Below are positions 45,480 to 55,799 of a stretch of 64,000 nucleotides of DNA, piece after piece (position 1 is the stretch's first letter; the number at the start of each line of letters is the position of its first letter). The translations under genes and the position numbers were made by a program. The notes below the pieces were generated by a model, which was given only the letters and a program-made list of their open reading frames with translations, ran no database searches and had not been told where the DNA came from. Where the stretch lies: contig CM069439.1 of the NCBI GenBank assembly GCA_035610365.1, positions 6,572,001 through 6,636,000 on the forward strand, in the 5' to 3' direction. Source of the stretch: Aquatica leii (taxonomy: Eukaryota; Arthropoda; Insecta; Coleoptera; Lampyridae).

Positions 45480-46450
45480 CTTCCGGGTTACCAATGTTTT
45501 GCCCACTTTCGTAAAGGGTTTCACCAGGGCAGCTTCCGAATCCAATTGGCATTTTTACCTTACATTCATAAAGTCACAGTCCGAATAGGTAAACTTCTTC
45601 GTAAGAATGGTATTAAACCCATATTCAACTCGACAGGCAAAATCTCTCAGATTTTCAAATTTTCTACACTTTTATTTTATATTATTTATTATACTGAAAC
45701 ATTCAAGAAATTACTTGCAAATGCAAGAACCTTCTAGAAGGCTGTTATCTATTTTCTAGAAGTTATAGCGAAAAGTGAGGAACGATCGAGAAGGATTCCG
45801 TATGTCTATATATAGCTACGAGACAGATCGTAGGTCAGTTATTGTCGAAACGCGAATGCAGCTGTATTAAGAAGATTAATCAAGTGAAAATAAATCGTTA
45901 GCACGTGTGTGTCTACATAAATAAATCGAGAATAATCGTGTATGTGATAATTAGTGTAAACAAGTGTGAAATCCGAGGCCGTTATCTTATCTTAAGTGAT
46001 ATAAATTATAGTGTAAGTGTTTTATTAAATATTATTACATTTAATTAGTTCGGTTAATTTAAAACTGTACATATTCCTAGAATAAGTAAACGTAGTTTTA
46101 ATCGTTTAAATAAATTAGTTAATAATAAATAGATACGCAACAATATTTATTTTATTTATTTAATTCCTTGTCCATGTGGTTTAGTTTACATTGGTGAAAC
46201 TAGTCACACGCATTTCAAACCATGATTGTTGTATAACGAAAAAGCATATTTCTAAGTCTGCGGTTGCTGAATATCATTTTAATACTGGTCAAAATATAGA
46301 TTTGATAATATTTCTGTGATTATGAAATTTCTATTCTTCTTTAATAAGAAAATCCGAGAAAGCATATATTTCATCAAACGCCCCAAAAACTTTAATCGTG
46401 GTCATGGTTTTTAGCTATCCCCTCTTTGGTTCCCGGTTAACTATTTTATA
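45480..46450 (+). pseudogene. PLE-A: Penelope-like C-terminus and GIY-YIG domain, split by a solo LTR
   Basis: The frame FLPYIHKVTVRIGKLLRKNG (45550-45610) and IKPIFNSTGKISQIF is the Penelope linker that follows the RT. After an insertion the frame resumes at 46166 with IPCPCGLVYIGETSH, the PLE Cys-containing GIY-YIG start, then KSAVAEYHFNTGQNIDFDN, NKKIRES (position of the conserved Glu) and RPKNFNRGHG. In PLEs this endonuclease nicks target DNA. Stops and frameshifts are present and no RT is visible upstream. Confidence 0.8.
45690..46143 (+). repeat. probable solo LTR inside PLE-A
   Basis: The block separates two parts of the same PLE coding sequence. It contains a TATATATAG box (45811-45819), a TCAGTTATTGTCG initiator-like motif about 20 bp downstream of GACAGATCG, AATAAAT polyadenylation-like signals and a 3' end GATACGCAACA. 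This is LTR architecture (compare CGTTACA at the end of the 32.5-kb LTR). The exact left edge and duplication are blurred by ATTT/TATT-rich flanks. Confidence 0.55.
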
Positions 46451-46514
46451 GAAGACATGCTTTTTTTCGACCTACCGCAATGATACTTCTTCTTTAGGAG
46501 ATTACTTTTTTAGT

Positions 46515-46700
46515 CACTTTTATGGAGTTTAGAATATGGCTTGTTTCAGAATTTGATTACCTAACTCTCTAGTAGTTCCTTGTTAGACTGTAGTTTGCTT
46601 TTTCAAGTTCATCATTTTCTTGTTTACTTTTTTTAGAGTTTAGAATCTGGCTTGGTTCACAAATTAATTACCTAACTCTTTAGAGGTTCTCAGTTATATT
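46515..46700 (+). repeat. tandem duplication in the PLE-A tail
   Basis: TAGAGTTTAGAATCTGGCTT…ACCTAACTCT (46633-46680) repeats 46518-46570 with a few changes, offset about 115 bp. It may be a PLE 3' untranslated repeat. Confidence 0.6.
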
Positions 46701-46704
46701 AGTT

Positions 46705-47365
46705 ATATTACGGTAAGCGAAACGCTGGCAACGTCGATTACAACAAGACAGTCCAATCCCGAAAGACGTTCTCAATTCATTCAAAACTTCCTCATACAGT
46801 AGAGTAGTTGTTTTTTACTTAGTAACTTAAGCATATAATCACACCAAAACAACCATAAGTCATTGCACTTGTTTTCATCACTTAATGCGTTTGTTTTGTT
46901 AAGAACATTTACCTCATGTAGTGTTTCTAAATAAGTTTTCTGTAAACTAAGGTTTTAAGTGTATTTTATTTTTCCATTAAATAATTTTGTCGAAGATGCT
47001 TAACTTTTGAACCGTTTTCTTGCTCGTTGGGGTTGTGATAATTTTCTTGGTGTTTATTATAATTTTTTGTTGTATTAACTTTTCAGTGACATAAGTAAAC
47101 CTGCCGGGATTCCGATTGTACTACTAAACCAATTGTACTATTGCAATAAAGATGCTGGTTTGTAATTGTTACGGCAATATTATGTATTAGACTTTAAGAA
47201 CGTTCAAGAAAACCGATTTTATTGATTGCTGCTAAAAACTGCAGTACTTAATAGACACATATGTTAAATTTGATTCGTTTGTGCCTGTTGCTCACATTTG
47301 ATAATCATATTGAAAATTTGAGAAAACGAGACTGAAACTGATTGATTGCGTCTTGAAATTTTGCA
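46705..47365. other. no recognisable gene
   Basis: AT-rich spacer between PLE-A and PLE-B. GGTAAGCGAAACGCTGG at about 46712 has a hammerhead-like GAAAC but no CTGATGA partner. Confidence 0.4.
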
Positions 47366-47369
47366 TACT

Positions 47370-50110
47370 GATTTCCAAATCTCTGGTAAAGAAAAACTAG
47401 AATCTCGATTAATAACGGGTGATTGAGATTACTTTTTTAATGGACATTTGCTACAGAGTCATATGGTTTGAGAATAATCTCGATCTCACAGTATTAAAAT
47501 GACTTTATTATTTTTATGGATTCCCTAATTTCTCGCTGATAGTATTTAGAATAGCCAAATTCTTAGTGTTTTAAAAAAATTGATTCAGAGCTGACCCAAT
47601 TTAGGAAGAGTTGAAAACCGAGTGATAATGTGTTTAGATAACAGTTTTCTGATACTATCTGTTTGAGATAGGGTACATAAGCGATAGACAACGCTTGAGA
47701 CTTAGATTCCGCTGTTACTCTTGGTTTTGCAGAAGAAAACTTTGTAACAGGTTGTGTAATACTTTTTCTACTGTAGTTGTTTGCGACTAACACTTTAGTT
47801 AGATAATTTAACTCTTTTTGAAGATTTTGGGGTTGACTTAGAGAAACAGATTTGTACATTTGAGAATTCACTACTGATAATTTTTGGTTGATGACCAGAT
47901 AATCCATTTAAATATCTATTTCATTGGTGGGTTTTTGATAAACTGATTGTGATAATCTTCATCTTCACTCTGAGTAATTAAAATGTCAAAAAATGACAAA
48001 AAAGAGTTCCTTTCTAATCTCTGGTAATACGAATATTTTTATTAATACAGTTTTAATGGCATCAAAACTTGTTAAGCGTAGAAAGATCATGTTGCCAAAT
48101 GACGAAAGTGTCATCAACGTATCTGTACCATCACTTGGGTTATAGATAAAATGTTGATAAAGCATTTTTCTCCAAATTTTTCTTAAATATATTAGCAGCA
48201 AGCAGTGAAATCGGAGAACCATTTTAATTTGGAATAGTTTCTCCGAAGTTTATTTGGAATATATCAAAATTTCCTGTAACCTAGGATGCTGGAGATATGT
48301 CAGGTGCTATAACTGCTTCTAGAGAGATGCAAATAAGCTATATGAAGGCAACAAAATGTGCACAGAACTACTTTTTACAGACTAGTCAATGACACACACA
48401 CACTAACTGAACAGCTTGTCGTGAAAAATAAACGTAAACCAGTATTCTATGAAGCTTTTGAGTCTCTATTTGTCGATTATGGTCTCACAATGGAACAACA
48501 ATTTTACAAATTAACCCAGTTAGACCTTCAAAGATTACACTATTTAAAAAAATGCACATCCTTTTAACAATGATATTGCAGGCAGATATTGAGTCAAAAG
48601 GTTTATGTCACGTAATAAGAATAAGAACGTAATAAGTGAGTTCTATGATATTCTTGAGAAGGTTTATGTTGCAAAGAAATTTAAAGCTGATTGATTTTTT
48701 TGATTTTCAATGTAGACGAGACAGTTCTACTTATAGTACGAAGTGAAATTTCCAAAATTATTGCTCGTCGTGGTAAAAAACAGATTTGTGGTATGACATC
48801 CGCTGAGAGAGGCTTGTTGAGCTCAGCAGGAATATTTGTGCCGCCGCTAATAGTTTTTCTGAGGCAAAACTCTTCGGTTGGATTCATACACATTTATTTA
48901 CGGAATGGTGTCAACATTTTATTGATCACGTCAAATCTTCTGAATCCTGTCCTGCTAATTTTAGACGGCCTTTACAGCCACGTTAAAAACATCTAATTTG
49001 TTGATTTGGCTAGAATATATTATGTCACACTGATATCCATATCCCCTCATTGTACACATAAAATTCAATCTTTAGATGGGGTTTTTATACGAGCTCTCTC
49101 AAAGCCTATCATTCTGACAAAGTCAGACTATGGCTTCGTGTAAATAATAAATCTTCACTTTATCCAAAACCGGTTTTAGTGTTTTATTTTGGTTAATGCC
49201 GAAAAAAGATCATTTATATTTTTAAAATTATGTTCATAATTTAGAATGTGATAATACATTAGTTTTTTTATCAATCAATCAAATATTGTTCTGGATGAAT
49301 GAATATTTGATAATGTGACTTGAATCAGGTGCACGGACGTTAGTAAACGAACACTACATCAAAACTAACCAGAGTGTCAGTAGGTTGCTAACAAAAATTA
49401 AGCAACTTCTGAACGAAATTCCCAGAATGGAGTAAAATTACTTAGTCTTCTCTGCTAAAAGTTTTAATAAACTGACAATAGCTCGAAGAGGAATATTATA
49501 CTTAAGAATTTTAAATAATCCATCAACTTTTGGTATTAAAAGTTTTTTTATCAGCTTCATTAATTGGCCACTTTTTTATAAGAATGAAGAGTGCTCTTTC
49601 AATAGAAGAAGAAGAATGTTTAGAAATTACTTTATACGGTTCGTGTGAGAGAAGATTGTGTGTTACCATAATCTAATCGATTTTTTATAACAGTGGCGTT
49701 TTCTTTGTCAGCTTTAAGCCGAAAATTTTAATGCAAATTATTACTTTGAGGAATTCTTGAATGACGAAGAATTTTTGTTGTTTCAAAACGGATTTCTTCT
49801 GCAAGAAAATGGGGAATTGCTTGGAGCAAATACAAAGTTAAAACCTTTTGACAAAACAGCTGTTTCTATAGACGACAATGAGCGTGAAGATAAATTGATC
49901 ACTGTACTGAGATTTGCTTCAGCATCGACAAAAGTAACCCGAATTATACGAGACTAATTGTTTTGGTTTTTGGAACTGGAACTTTGGCGATTTTTTTATC
50001 GTCAAACTGTCAAAAATTTTGATTTTGTTATCACGACTAAAAAACGAATTTAAATAATGGTTTTTTTTGTACGATTGAGCTAGGAAATTGTGGATTTTAC
50101 GAATCACATT
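47370..50110 (-). mobile_element. PLE-B: near-complete Penelope-like element, interrupted by a pogo gene
   Basis: Reading from 50110 downward on the reverse strand: FVDAEANLSTVINLSSRSL and SSIETAVLSKGFNF (N-terminal region, LS..E..VLSKGL.F), ILKADKENATVI (KADKGN..V), then PKVDGLFKILKYNIPLRAIV (the LPKIHK..PLRPIVS motif) and LVSFDVV (RT motif A with catalytic Asp) near 49340. After an interruption it resumes near 48240 with GSPISLLAANIF (motif B region), a YR..DDTF position (frame-shifted, near 48130), a tail with QPQNLQKELNYLTKVLVANN, KPRVTAES and IAYVPYLK. The GIY-YIG core is mostly deleted and the last block GNLFK..ENSRF matches PLE-D. Frameshifts make it inactive. Confidence 0.83.
48290..49200 (+). 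pseudogene. pogo/CENPB-type transposase inside PLE-B
   Basis: Forward frames: HRTTFYRLVNDTHTLTEQL (psq-type third helix), KPVFYEAFESLFVDYGLTME and QQFYKLTQLDLQRL (CENPB HTH), shifted PFNNDIAGRY and FMSRNKNK, then FNVDETVLLIVRSEISKIIA (first catalytic Asp in NVDET) at 48702, RGKKQICGMTSAERGLL, FIHTHLFTEW in another frame, LLILDGLYSHVKNI (second Asp) at 48950, then IPPHCTHKIQSLDGVF (third acid position). The gene is on the strand opposite to PLE-B and its insertion separates that element's RT motifs A and B. Terminal repeats were not resolved. Confidence 0.85.
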
Positions 50111-50299
50111 ACAATAACATATACCTTGACGGTATGACTAGTGTGAGTCTTTTAGTCTTTATAAATTATTATATAGACATATTGCTGACCATGTTGTGTT
50201 GTTGATAGCTGGTGTAGTAATTTCCTATACAGCAAAAGAAGATTTTGGTTACATCTTAGCCATAACATCAAAATTAAGCTCAATTTATTTTTGTTAATT

Positions 50300-50810
50300 G
50301 ATATCCAGGGTTTTTCTTTAAATTCTTCTCATTAGGAACTGCCATGGATTTTCCGTTTTCACCGGTTGTTGCTAATATATTTTTATCTCAAAAACTTTAT
50401 CTACATTTTATTTAAAACCAAGTGCTGGTACAGATACCTTGATGACCCCTTTGTCATTTAGTAACATGGTTCTTTTACATTCAACGAGTTTTCATGTCAT
50501 TTAAATTCAATTCATCAAAATATTCTTTTTACGATGGAATGAGAAAGGATCCCCTTTTTACCATTTTTCTATGTTTTACTTACTCGGAATGAAGATGGTT
50601 TATTATCACATTCAGTTTATAGAAAACTTACCCATACAGATAGATATTTAAATAGATTGTTTCACCATCAGTTTTCTCAGAAATTATCAGTAGTGAATTC
50701 TTTAGTGTGCAGAACTGTTTCTTTAAGTCAACCACAAAATCTTCAAGAAGAGTTAAATTACCATTAACCATGGGACAACCTAAAATATAAGAACTGCCCA
50801 ATTCACTGCT
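50300..50810 (+). pseudogene. PLE-C: Penelope-like RT C-terminal part
   Basis: MDFPFSPVVANIFLSQK (family MGSPLSPVIANI, motif B) at 50343, then after shifts KPSAGTDTLM / KCWYRYLDD.F equivalent at about 50420 (catalytic Asp pair region), FNEFSCHLNSIHQNILFTM, LTRNEDGLLSHSVYRKLTHT and DRYLNRLFHHQFSQKLSVVN (thumb region). It leads into the GIY-YIG ORF at 50822. Frameshifts are several. Confidence 0.8.
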
Positions 50811-50821
50811 GAGCATCCCAT

Positions 50822-51274
50822 ATGTCAGAATCAATAAAACGTATAGGGAAAAGCTACAACTTAAATACAGCGTTCAAATCATCGACCACCATTAGGAGTA
50901 TAATTTCCAACACAAAGCCACAAACAAGTCGAGATTCCCAAAACTGTATTTACCAAGTTCCATGTGAATGTGGCAAATCATACGTGGGGGAAACCAAAAG
51001 ACCACTTGACATCAGACTGAAAGAACATCAGACACACACACAGAGAGGAGAGACTTCTAAGTCTGGCATCGCGCAACATTCGTGGGATAACCAACATCGA
51101 ATGAAATGGTCGGAAGCAAAAATCATACACAGAGAGGAACATTGGTACAAACGGAAATTTAAAGAAGCGGCATTCATCAACAACAACAAAGAAATTTTCA
51201 GCCAGCCAAGTGTCGAGATAAGCAACATATGGAAACCACTAATCGAACCTCTAAAACAACTTAAACTTCACTAA
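50822..51274 (+). CDS. PLE GIY-YIG endonuclease domain, intact ORF
   Basis: 150 codons without a lesion. N-terminal SIKRIGKSYNLNTAFKSSTT and TIRSIISNTKP form the PLE linker; then CIYQVPCECGKSYVGETKRP gives the Cys-bearing GIY-YIG strand pair (YQV and YVG in place of GIY and YIG); RLKEHQ holds the conserved Arg and His; GIAQHSWDNQHRMKW, IIHREEHWYKRKFKEAAFI carries the conserved Glu; the C-terminus has NIWKPLIEPL. In PLEs this domain cuts chromosomal DNA for target-primed reverse transcription. It diverges from PLE-A, B and D, so it is a separate lineage, and is the best-preserved PLE coding piece. It has no in-frame link to a working RT here. Confidence 0.9.
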   Translation: MSESIKRIGKSYNLNTAFKSSTTIRSIISNTKPQTSRDSQNCIYQVPCECGKSYVGETKRPLDIRLKEHQTHTQRGETSKSGIAQHSWDNQHRMKWSEAKIIHREEHWYKRKFKEAAFINNNKEIFSQPSVEISNIWKPLIEPLKQLKLH

Positions 51275-51379
51275 CTAATTTTGTTAATTAATCTGTTACG
51301 CTAAATTGATTTTGTACGCTTGAACGCTTCATCGAACATGTCTTTAGTATATAAGCTCCAGTAGTTTCTAAGTTTGTTA

Positions 51380-51435
51380 GTATTCACCTGATGACTATTG
51401 CAGATACCACAGCAATCGAAACGTTGTGTATATTC
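51380..51435 (+). ncRNA. type I minimal hammerhead ribozyme in a PLE tail
   Basis: CTGATGA (51388-51394) and GAAAC (51418-51422) are the invariant cores. Helix II is ATTGC…GCAAT with loop AGATACCACA (51397-51416). After GAAAC comes GTT then GTGTATATT; GTG pairs with CAC just before CTGATGA, and after a mismatch TAT/ATA pairs follow, giving a helix I with an internal loop. AACGTT is self-complementary, so helix III can form between two molecules or tandem copies, as reported for PLE and retrozyme hammerheads. Predicted cleavage is after GAAACGTT. Location 3' of the GIY-YIG ORF is where PLE ribozymes lie. Confidence 0.85.
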
Positions 51436-51450
51436 ATTTCAAAATATTAA

Positions 51451-52150
51451 ACAATGAAAGTTCAGCAGAATGTTATTACTTCGCTAGAGTTAAATTATCT
51501 AACCAAAGTGTTAGTCGCAAACAATTACAATAGAAAAAGTATTAAACAATTTATTATAAAGCTTACGTCTGCGAAACCAAGAGTAACAACGGAATCTATG
51601 CCTCAATCAGTGTCTATCGCTTATCTACCCTATGTCAAGGGTACTACGAATCGTATAGAAAAAATGTCTAAGCACAACATTATTACTCGGTTTTTTTACT
51701 CTTCCTAACTTGGGTCAACTCTTAAAACCAGTTTAACGTTATTCCTTTTCAATCTAACGGCGTTTATAGCATTTTTTGTTTTTGTTGTGAATACATAGGA
51801 GAAACGGGTAGAAGCGTAGGAATCCGTATTAAGGAGTATCAAATATGTAGTCGCCTTAAACAATCTTCAAAGTCAGTGGCGACGGAACACGTGCTAGAAA
51901 CAGGTCATCAAATTTTGTTTGAAAACACTAACATTTTGGCCAATGTTTCTAATTACTCAGCGAAAAATTAGGGAATCTATTTAAATAATTAAAAATTCTT
52001 CTAATATTAACCGAGATTCTAGTTTTGCTTTACCGGAGATTTGGAAACCAGTTTTATCGATCGGAGACCGGTCTATAAAAGCGAGACTTCACAGCGTTTT
52101 CAATCACTTTATTCCAGACTCTCAAGATGTCCACTGCGATGTGTGACGAA
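51451..52150 (+). pseudogene. PLE-D: truncated Penelope-like C-terminus joined to PLE-C's tail
   Basis: Begins with the terminal motif ACAATGAAAGTTCAGCAG shared with the 5.0-kb palindrome, then directly LELNYLTKVLVANNYNRKSI, AKPRVTTESMPQSVSIAYLP, YVKGTTNRIEKMSKHNI (linker), then after shifts FCFCCEYIGETGRSVGIRIK (GIY-YIG start), KSVATEHVLETGHQILFENT, LANVSNY, and PEIWKPVLSIGDRSIKARLH with FNHFIPDSQD. Same family as PLE-B, opposite orientation. The abrupt join to the terminal motif suggests template switching or a 5'-truncated tandem copy. Confidence 0.82.
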
Positions 52151-52154
52151 AGCT

Positions 52155-53990
52155 CAGCTTATGTGATAACGACAACAAACAAAGATGTGTACTGCATTAT
52201 TTCTTGCATACACTTTTCTGTTTAATCATTTATTTGTAAACGAATTCAGTTTTATGCCTATGTTTTATTATAAAGACATACCTTCAAATTTAATCGATTT
52301 TAGCATAAGCTCATTATTTCTTTCTTTTTTTCCAAAATGTTTGTGTAGCTAAGCAATGAACCCTTTGGAGGAGATGAAAAGTAAATTTAATACCAGCTTG
52401 TTAAAGTGAGGGCGCTCTTGAATGGTTTTCATATTCGTTTTAGTTATCCTTTGAAGAACTTTCGCTTCGTAGATGTTCATTCGAATGGAATAATTAAAAA
52501 ATAATCGGGATATGACGCTTGAATCCTAACTTCATTGATTGTAATTTAAAATTAGGCACGCTCTATTTTTTGATTAAACGAGAACTGTATATTCATTGAT
52601 TTAATTTTTAACGAGAATGGAGTTTATCGTCTATTAAATCTTGTCCCAATATTCGTTATTTATTTAAGAATAACGCGGAATTCGATACAAGTGAATTGTT
52701 TTCAAATGCGTATGTGTTGAACATTCAAATTTTTATTAATATTAAAACTAATTTAACTTTTGAATTACATTTGTTTTATTATTATTTTCGATTTCGATAA
52801 AGAATTTGAATTTGGCTTAGACATCACTTATTTTTCTTCTTTCAGTTTGGTGAAATGTGTTCCACATTAAGAAAATGGCACTTTGACGGCATTCTTTTGA
52901 GAAGAATTTATACAATACAATAAAAAAAATACTAAAACGGTGTAGATACTGTGTTGCTTATATAATATTTTTGAAAGTGTTGTCTATACACCCAAATAAA
53001 ATAATTTGGGTAAATTTTGAAATAATAAAATGATAACAAATAAATGTAGTATTTAGTAACAGGTAACAAAAAAATTTAAGTGCATGTAACCTTTACGCGT
53101 GATTGAAGCAAAACTTCTTTGTCATCTGTGACAGATATTACTAAAAAGATTAAACTAATAAATTCAGTTCGTTGTTGTTTTTTTTTAAATTTTATTTATT
53201 GATGAAAGAGTAAAATGTTTCTGGGACTCTGCCATTTTAAATTAAAAAATATAAGACAACCCAAAAGTTTAATACGCGAATGTATAATTGGTTGCCTAAG
53301 CTGTGCTTAAAAAATGTTTTCACATGACGGATGAACTTGATCACTGTACAAATATCTCGTTTTAATGTAATCATTAATCACAATTAGTACGGTTTTTTAA
53401 CAAATCTTTTATTGAAAAATTTACAAAGTAGAACAGTGAAAACATACTCTTTCTCATCCTCATCTGAGTTATCATTATTTACTGTAAACGTCAAACTAAA
53501 CCATCTGCTTTCTACATTTATTCACAAAAGATGCAAGACATCATTGCACTGCCAATTTTTATTTGTTAAATCAGAAAATACATTTCGAATTAACTTTTTA
53601 ATATCAATACCTCGTTGGGCAGTATTATTCAAATCAGCTTTTCTTTTCAGGAGAAACGTTAACGTATATTATAGCATTTACATAATAAAGTTTTAAAGAC
53701 TAAAGGATCTGCTTGTTGCAGCAGCAGGAAGTAGAAACGTTTTGTTTACATCGGGTGTCATATATATTTTTGAAGTTTTGATTATTCTTTATTAATATAT
53801 TTTAAAACAATTATTATCGTAACTATTCAGCAATATTACGTTTGATGAGTATTAGCTGCTGATGAATTTATCATGAATGAGATTACAGCTGTTTCGATTT
53901 AATTCGAAACTGAGAAATTGTGTTATATTATATTCATAGTTACCTAAGTAATTGCATTAATAAGTACTAAACGGCTTTTAGGATAATAAC
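52155..53990. other. no gene; one dispersed repeat copy
   Basis: AT-rich DNA. The reverse strand of 53255-53140 carries the second copy of the MAESQKH-type repeat seen at 32950 (ATGGCAGAGTCCCAG…). Nothing else is assignable. Confidence 0.5.
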
Positions 53991-53997
53991 TGCATTT

Positions 53998-55695
53998 ACT
54001 CTATAAAGCTTTTCCATTGATGTTATTGATTAATTCACATAAAACCACGCTTTGTGTAAAACACACAAATCAATCTAATTTAAAACATTAGTTTGTGTAA
54101 CCTCGTCAAAATAATAGAACTTTTGCACAGTCCTACTACTAATACTAATTATTAATTAACGTAACTTTACAGTTATAATCCATGGAAAGTAGAAACTGAA
54201 AAATTATATAAAACATTATACGCAGTATCATTGATTTCTTCGATAGATAACAAATACAGGAATTTCATAAATATTTGTTTCTCGCGTGTTAGGCAACCAA
54301 CATTGCTTGGATTGGTATAAAGTAAAACAAAAATTAGTAAATGAGAAATTTAATTTATAATCTTTAAATTAAGGTTAAGTAATTAATTAAAAACGGTAAC
54401 ACATTAACAATACCCGTTTATTTAAAATAAAAATAAGTAATAACAATCATTTAAAATAACCGATGTTCAATATGTTGTCTTTCAGCTTCGATTTAATTCT
54501 TCTTTTTAAACTTTGAAAAGCATTACGAAGCTTATTAACTTTAATATTTCGAACACTTTTATTGTATAAATGTTGGATAAATTTAGTTGTAGTAGATATG
54601 AGCACTTGCATTGTTTTGTTGATAGCATCTAAATGGAATTTTGTTTCAAAGGTTGTAATCGTAGTTTACACACAAATATGTAGATTTTCAGTTGCCTAAC
54701 TACGATAATTTTGAGTTTTTACATATCCACTTTAATGCTTCGTTTACAAAGAAAGCTAAATCGAACAGAGTATCGTTATTTAAACGTTGATTAAATCATT
54801 TACAGAATTGTACAAGCTGCAAGAAGTTGAAAGCACGTAGTTCGTAATAAACTGTAACCTTGTTCTTTTTTAATGCTCTGTAGCAAGTTCTTACTAAATA
54901 TCCTAAAAATTGTATGCTTATAAACTAAAAATTTAATTTAGAATGAGTTTATACTTGTTGCCGTAGATAATTTTGTTACCGATTTATCATGACTGTTCCA
55001 TACAATTGCAAGTATCTTTGACAACGGGTGCAGTAAATATGGTAAGCCTTCCTATGTATTTTGCATTTTTACTTCACACGAGGAATTAGAGTTTGTTTAT
55101 ATTGTCGGAAAGTATCGTAATTTAAGTTTGCTTTTTGATAAATGTTTGATAGATTGATCGATGCAACTTTAACCTTTTAGTGCCCGAGGATACGTACAAT
55201 AACCAGCTATTTTAGAAACTCATAAAATTGTATTTGACGCGAAACAAAAGTGTTATAAATGATTAAAAAAAAAGAATGAAAAGAAATTAGAAAAGCTTAC
55301 AAATCAAATATTGTCTGAAATTTTCCGACAATAAAGAATTTGATTCGCAGAGTAATTTTATTAATTCCATGAGTAATACAGCCAAAAATGATATTGATGC
55401 TTCCAGATTTACGAAACCTCAACTGTTCTGTTCATACAGCTATCTGCAATCTCTTCAGACAGCTTCAGACAAGGTAGTACCACAATGGTCATGTTCTACA
55501 AAAGTGATAGCTATACAAGGAAAAAAGAAGATCTTACGCAAAAAAAATTTGGACGAAATGTCCGACCACGATGAGAAAAATGAAGACACAGAAAGACAAA
55601 CCACAAATGAACAAAGATAGATACACAAGAAAGCGTGCCAGAATTTAGTTTTCCTGAAGGGCCTGTTGAAACAGAATTTATGGACTGCATTATGT
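53998..55695 (+). repeat. left arm of the >10-kb inverted repeat
   Basis: Matches, in inverse, 64000-63845, then 60340-59450 and 59157-58790. Clear anchors are CTATAAAGCTTTTCCATTGATG (53999, key bases GCTTTTCCATTGATG), CAACCAACATTGCTTGGATT (54295), GCCGTAGATAATTTTGTTACC (54960, key GCCGTAGATAATTTTGTTAC) and GGCCTGTTGAAACA (55660). Identity by eye is moderate (many substitutions), so the copies are old. The match stops at about 55695. It leads into a piggyBac-like N-terminal coding region. Confidence 0.85.
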
Positions 55696-55697
55696 AT
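55369..55697 (+). pseudogene. piggyBac-like transposase N-terminus (left arm copy)
   Basis: Open from ATG 55369 to a stop at 55618: SNTAKNDIDASRFTKPQLFC, Lys-rich GKKKILRKKNLDEMSDHDEK. After a shift, ESVPEFSFPEGPVETEFMDC is the pre-core segment (…GP…PVE.F…) of piggyBac transposases. It stops where the arm homology ends. The right arm copy on the reverse strand continues into the recognisable core, which is what identifies this piece. Confidence 0.6.
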
Positions 55698-55698
55698 T

Positions 55699-55756
55699 CA
55701 AAGATTGTTATGAGACAACAATATTAATTTGCCTTGTTGTCTCATAACAATCTTTG
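55699..55756. repeat. 23-bp perfect hairpin
   Basis: CAAAGATTGTTATGAGACAA plus CAA (55699-55721) is inverted exactly at 55734-55756 around a 12-base loop. It sits precisely where the left arm's homology ends, so it may be the scar of the rearrangement or the terminus of an inserted element. Confidence 0.8.
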
Positions 55757-55799
55757 AGTCTCATTTGGCAGGTGGCACTTTGATCTTTGTGTAACATTT

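Noticed and set aside
46710-46740. Hammerhead-like GCGAAACGC in the PLE-A tail
   Set aside because: No CTGATGA precedes it at a workable distance; at most a decayed motif.
50628-50834. Reverse-strand 68-codon ORF
   Set aside because: Antisense to the PLE-C thumb region, which has the real protein signature.
53850-53915. Fourth hammerhead (CTGATGA … GAAAC)
   Set aside because: The intervening ~50 bases do not form a convincing helix II, and flanking bases do not pair as helix I. Likely chance.
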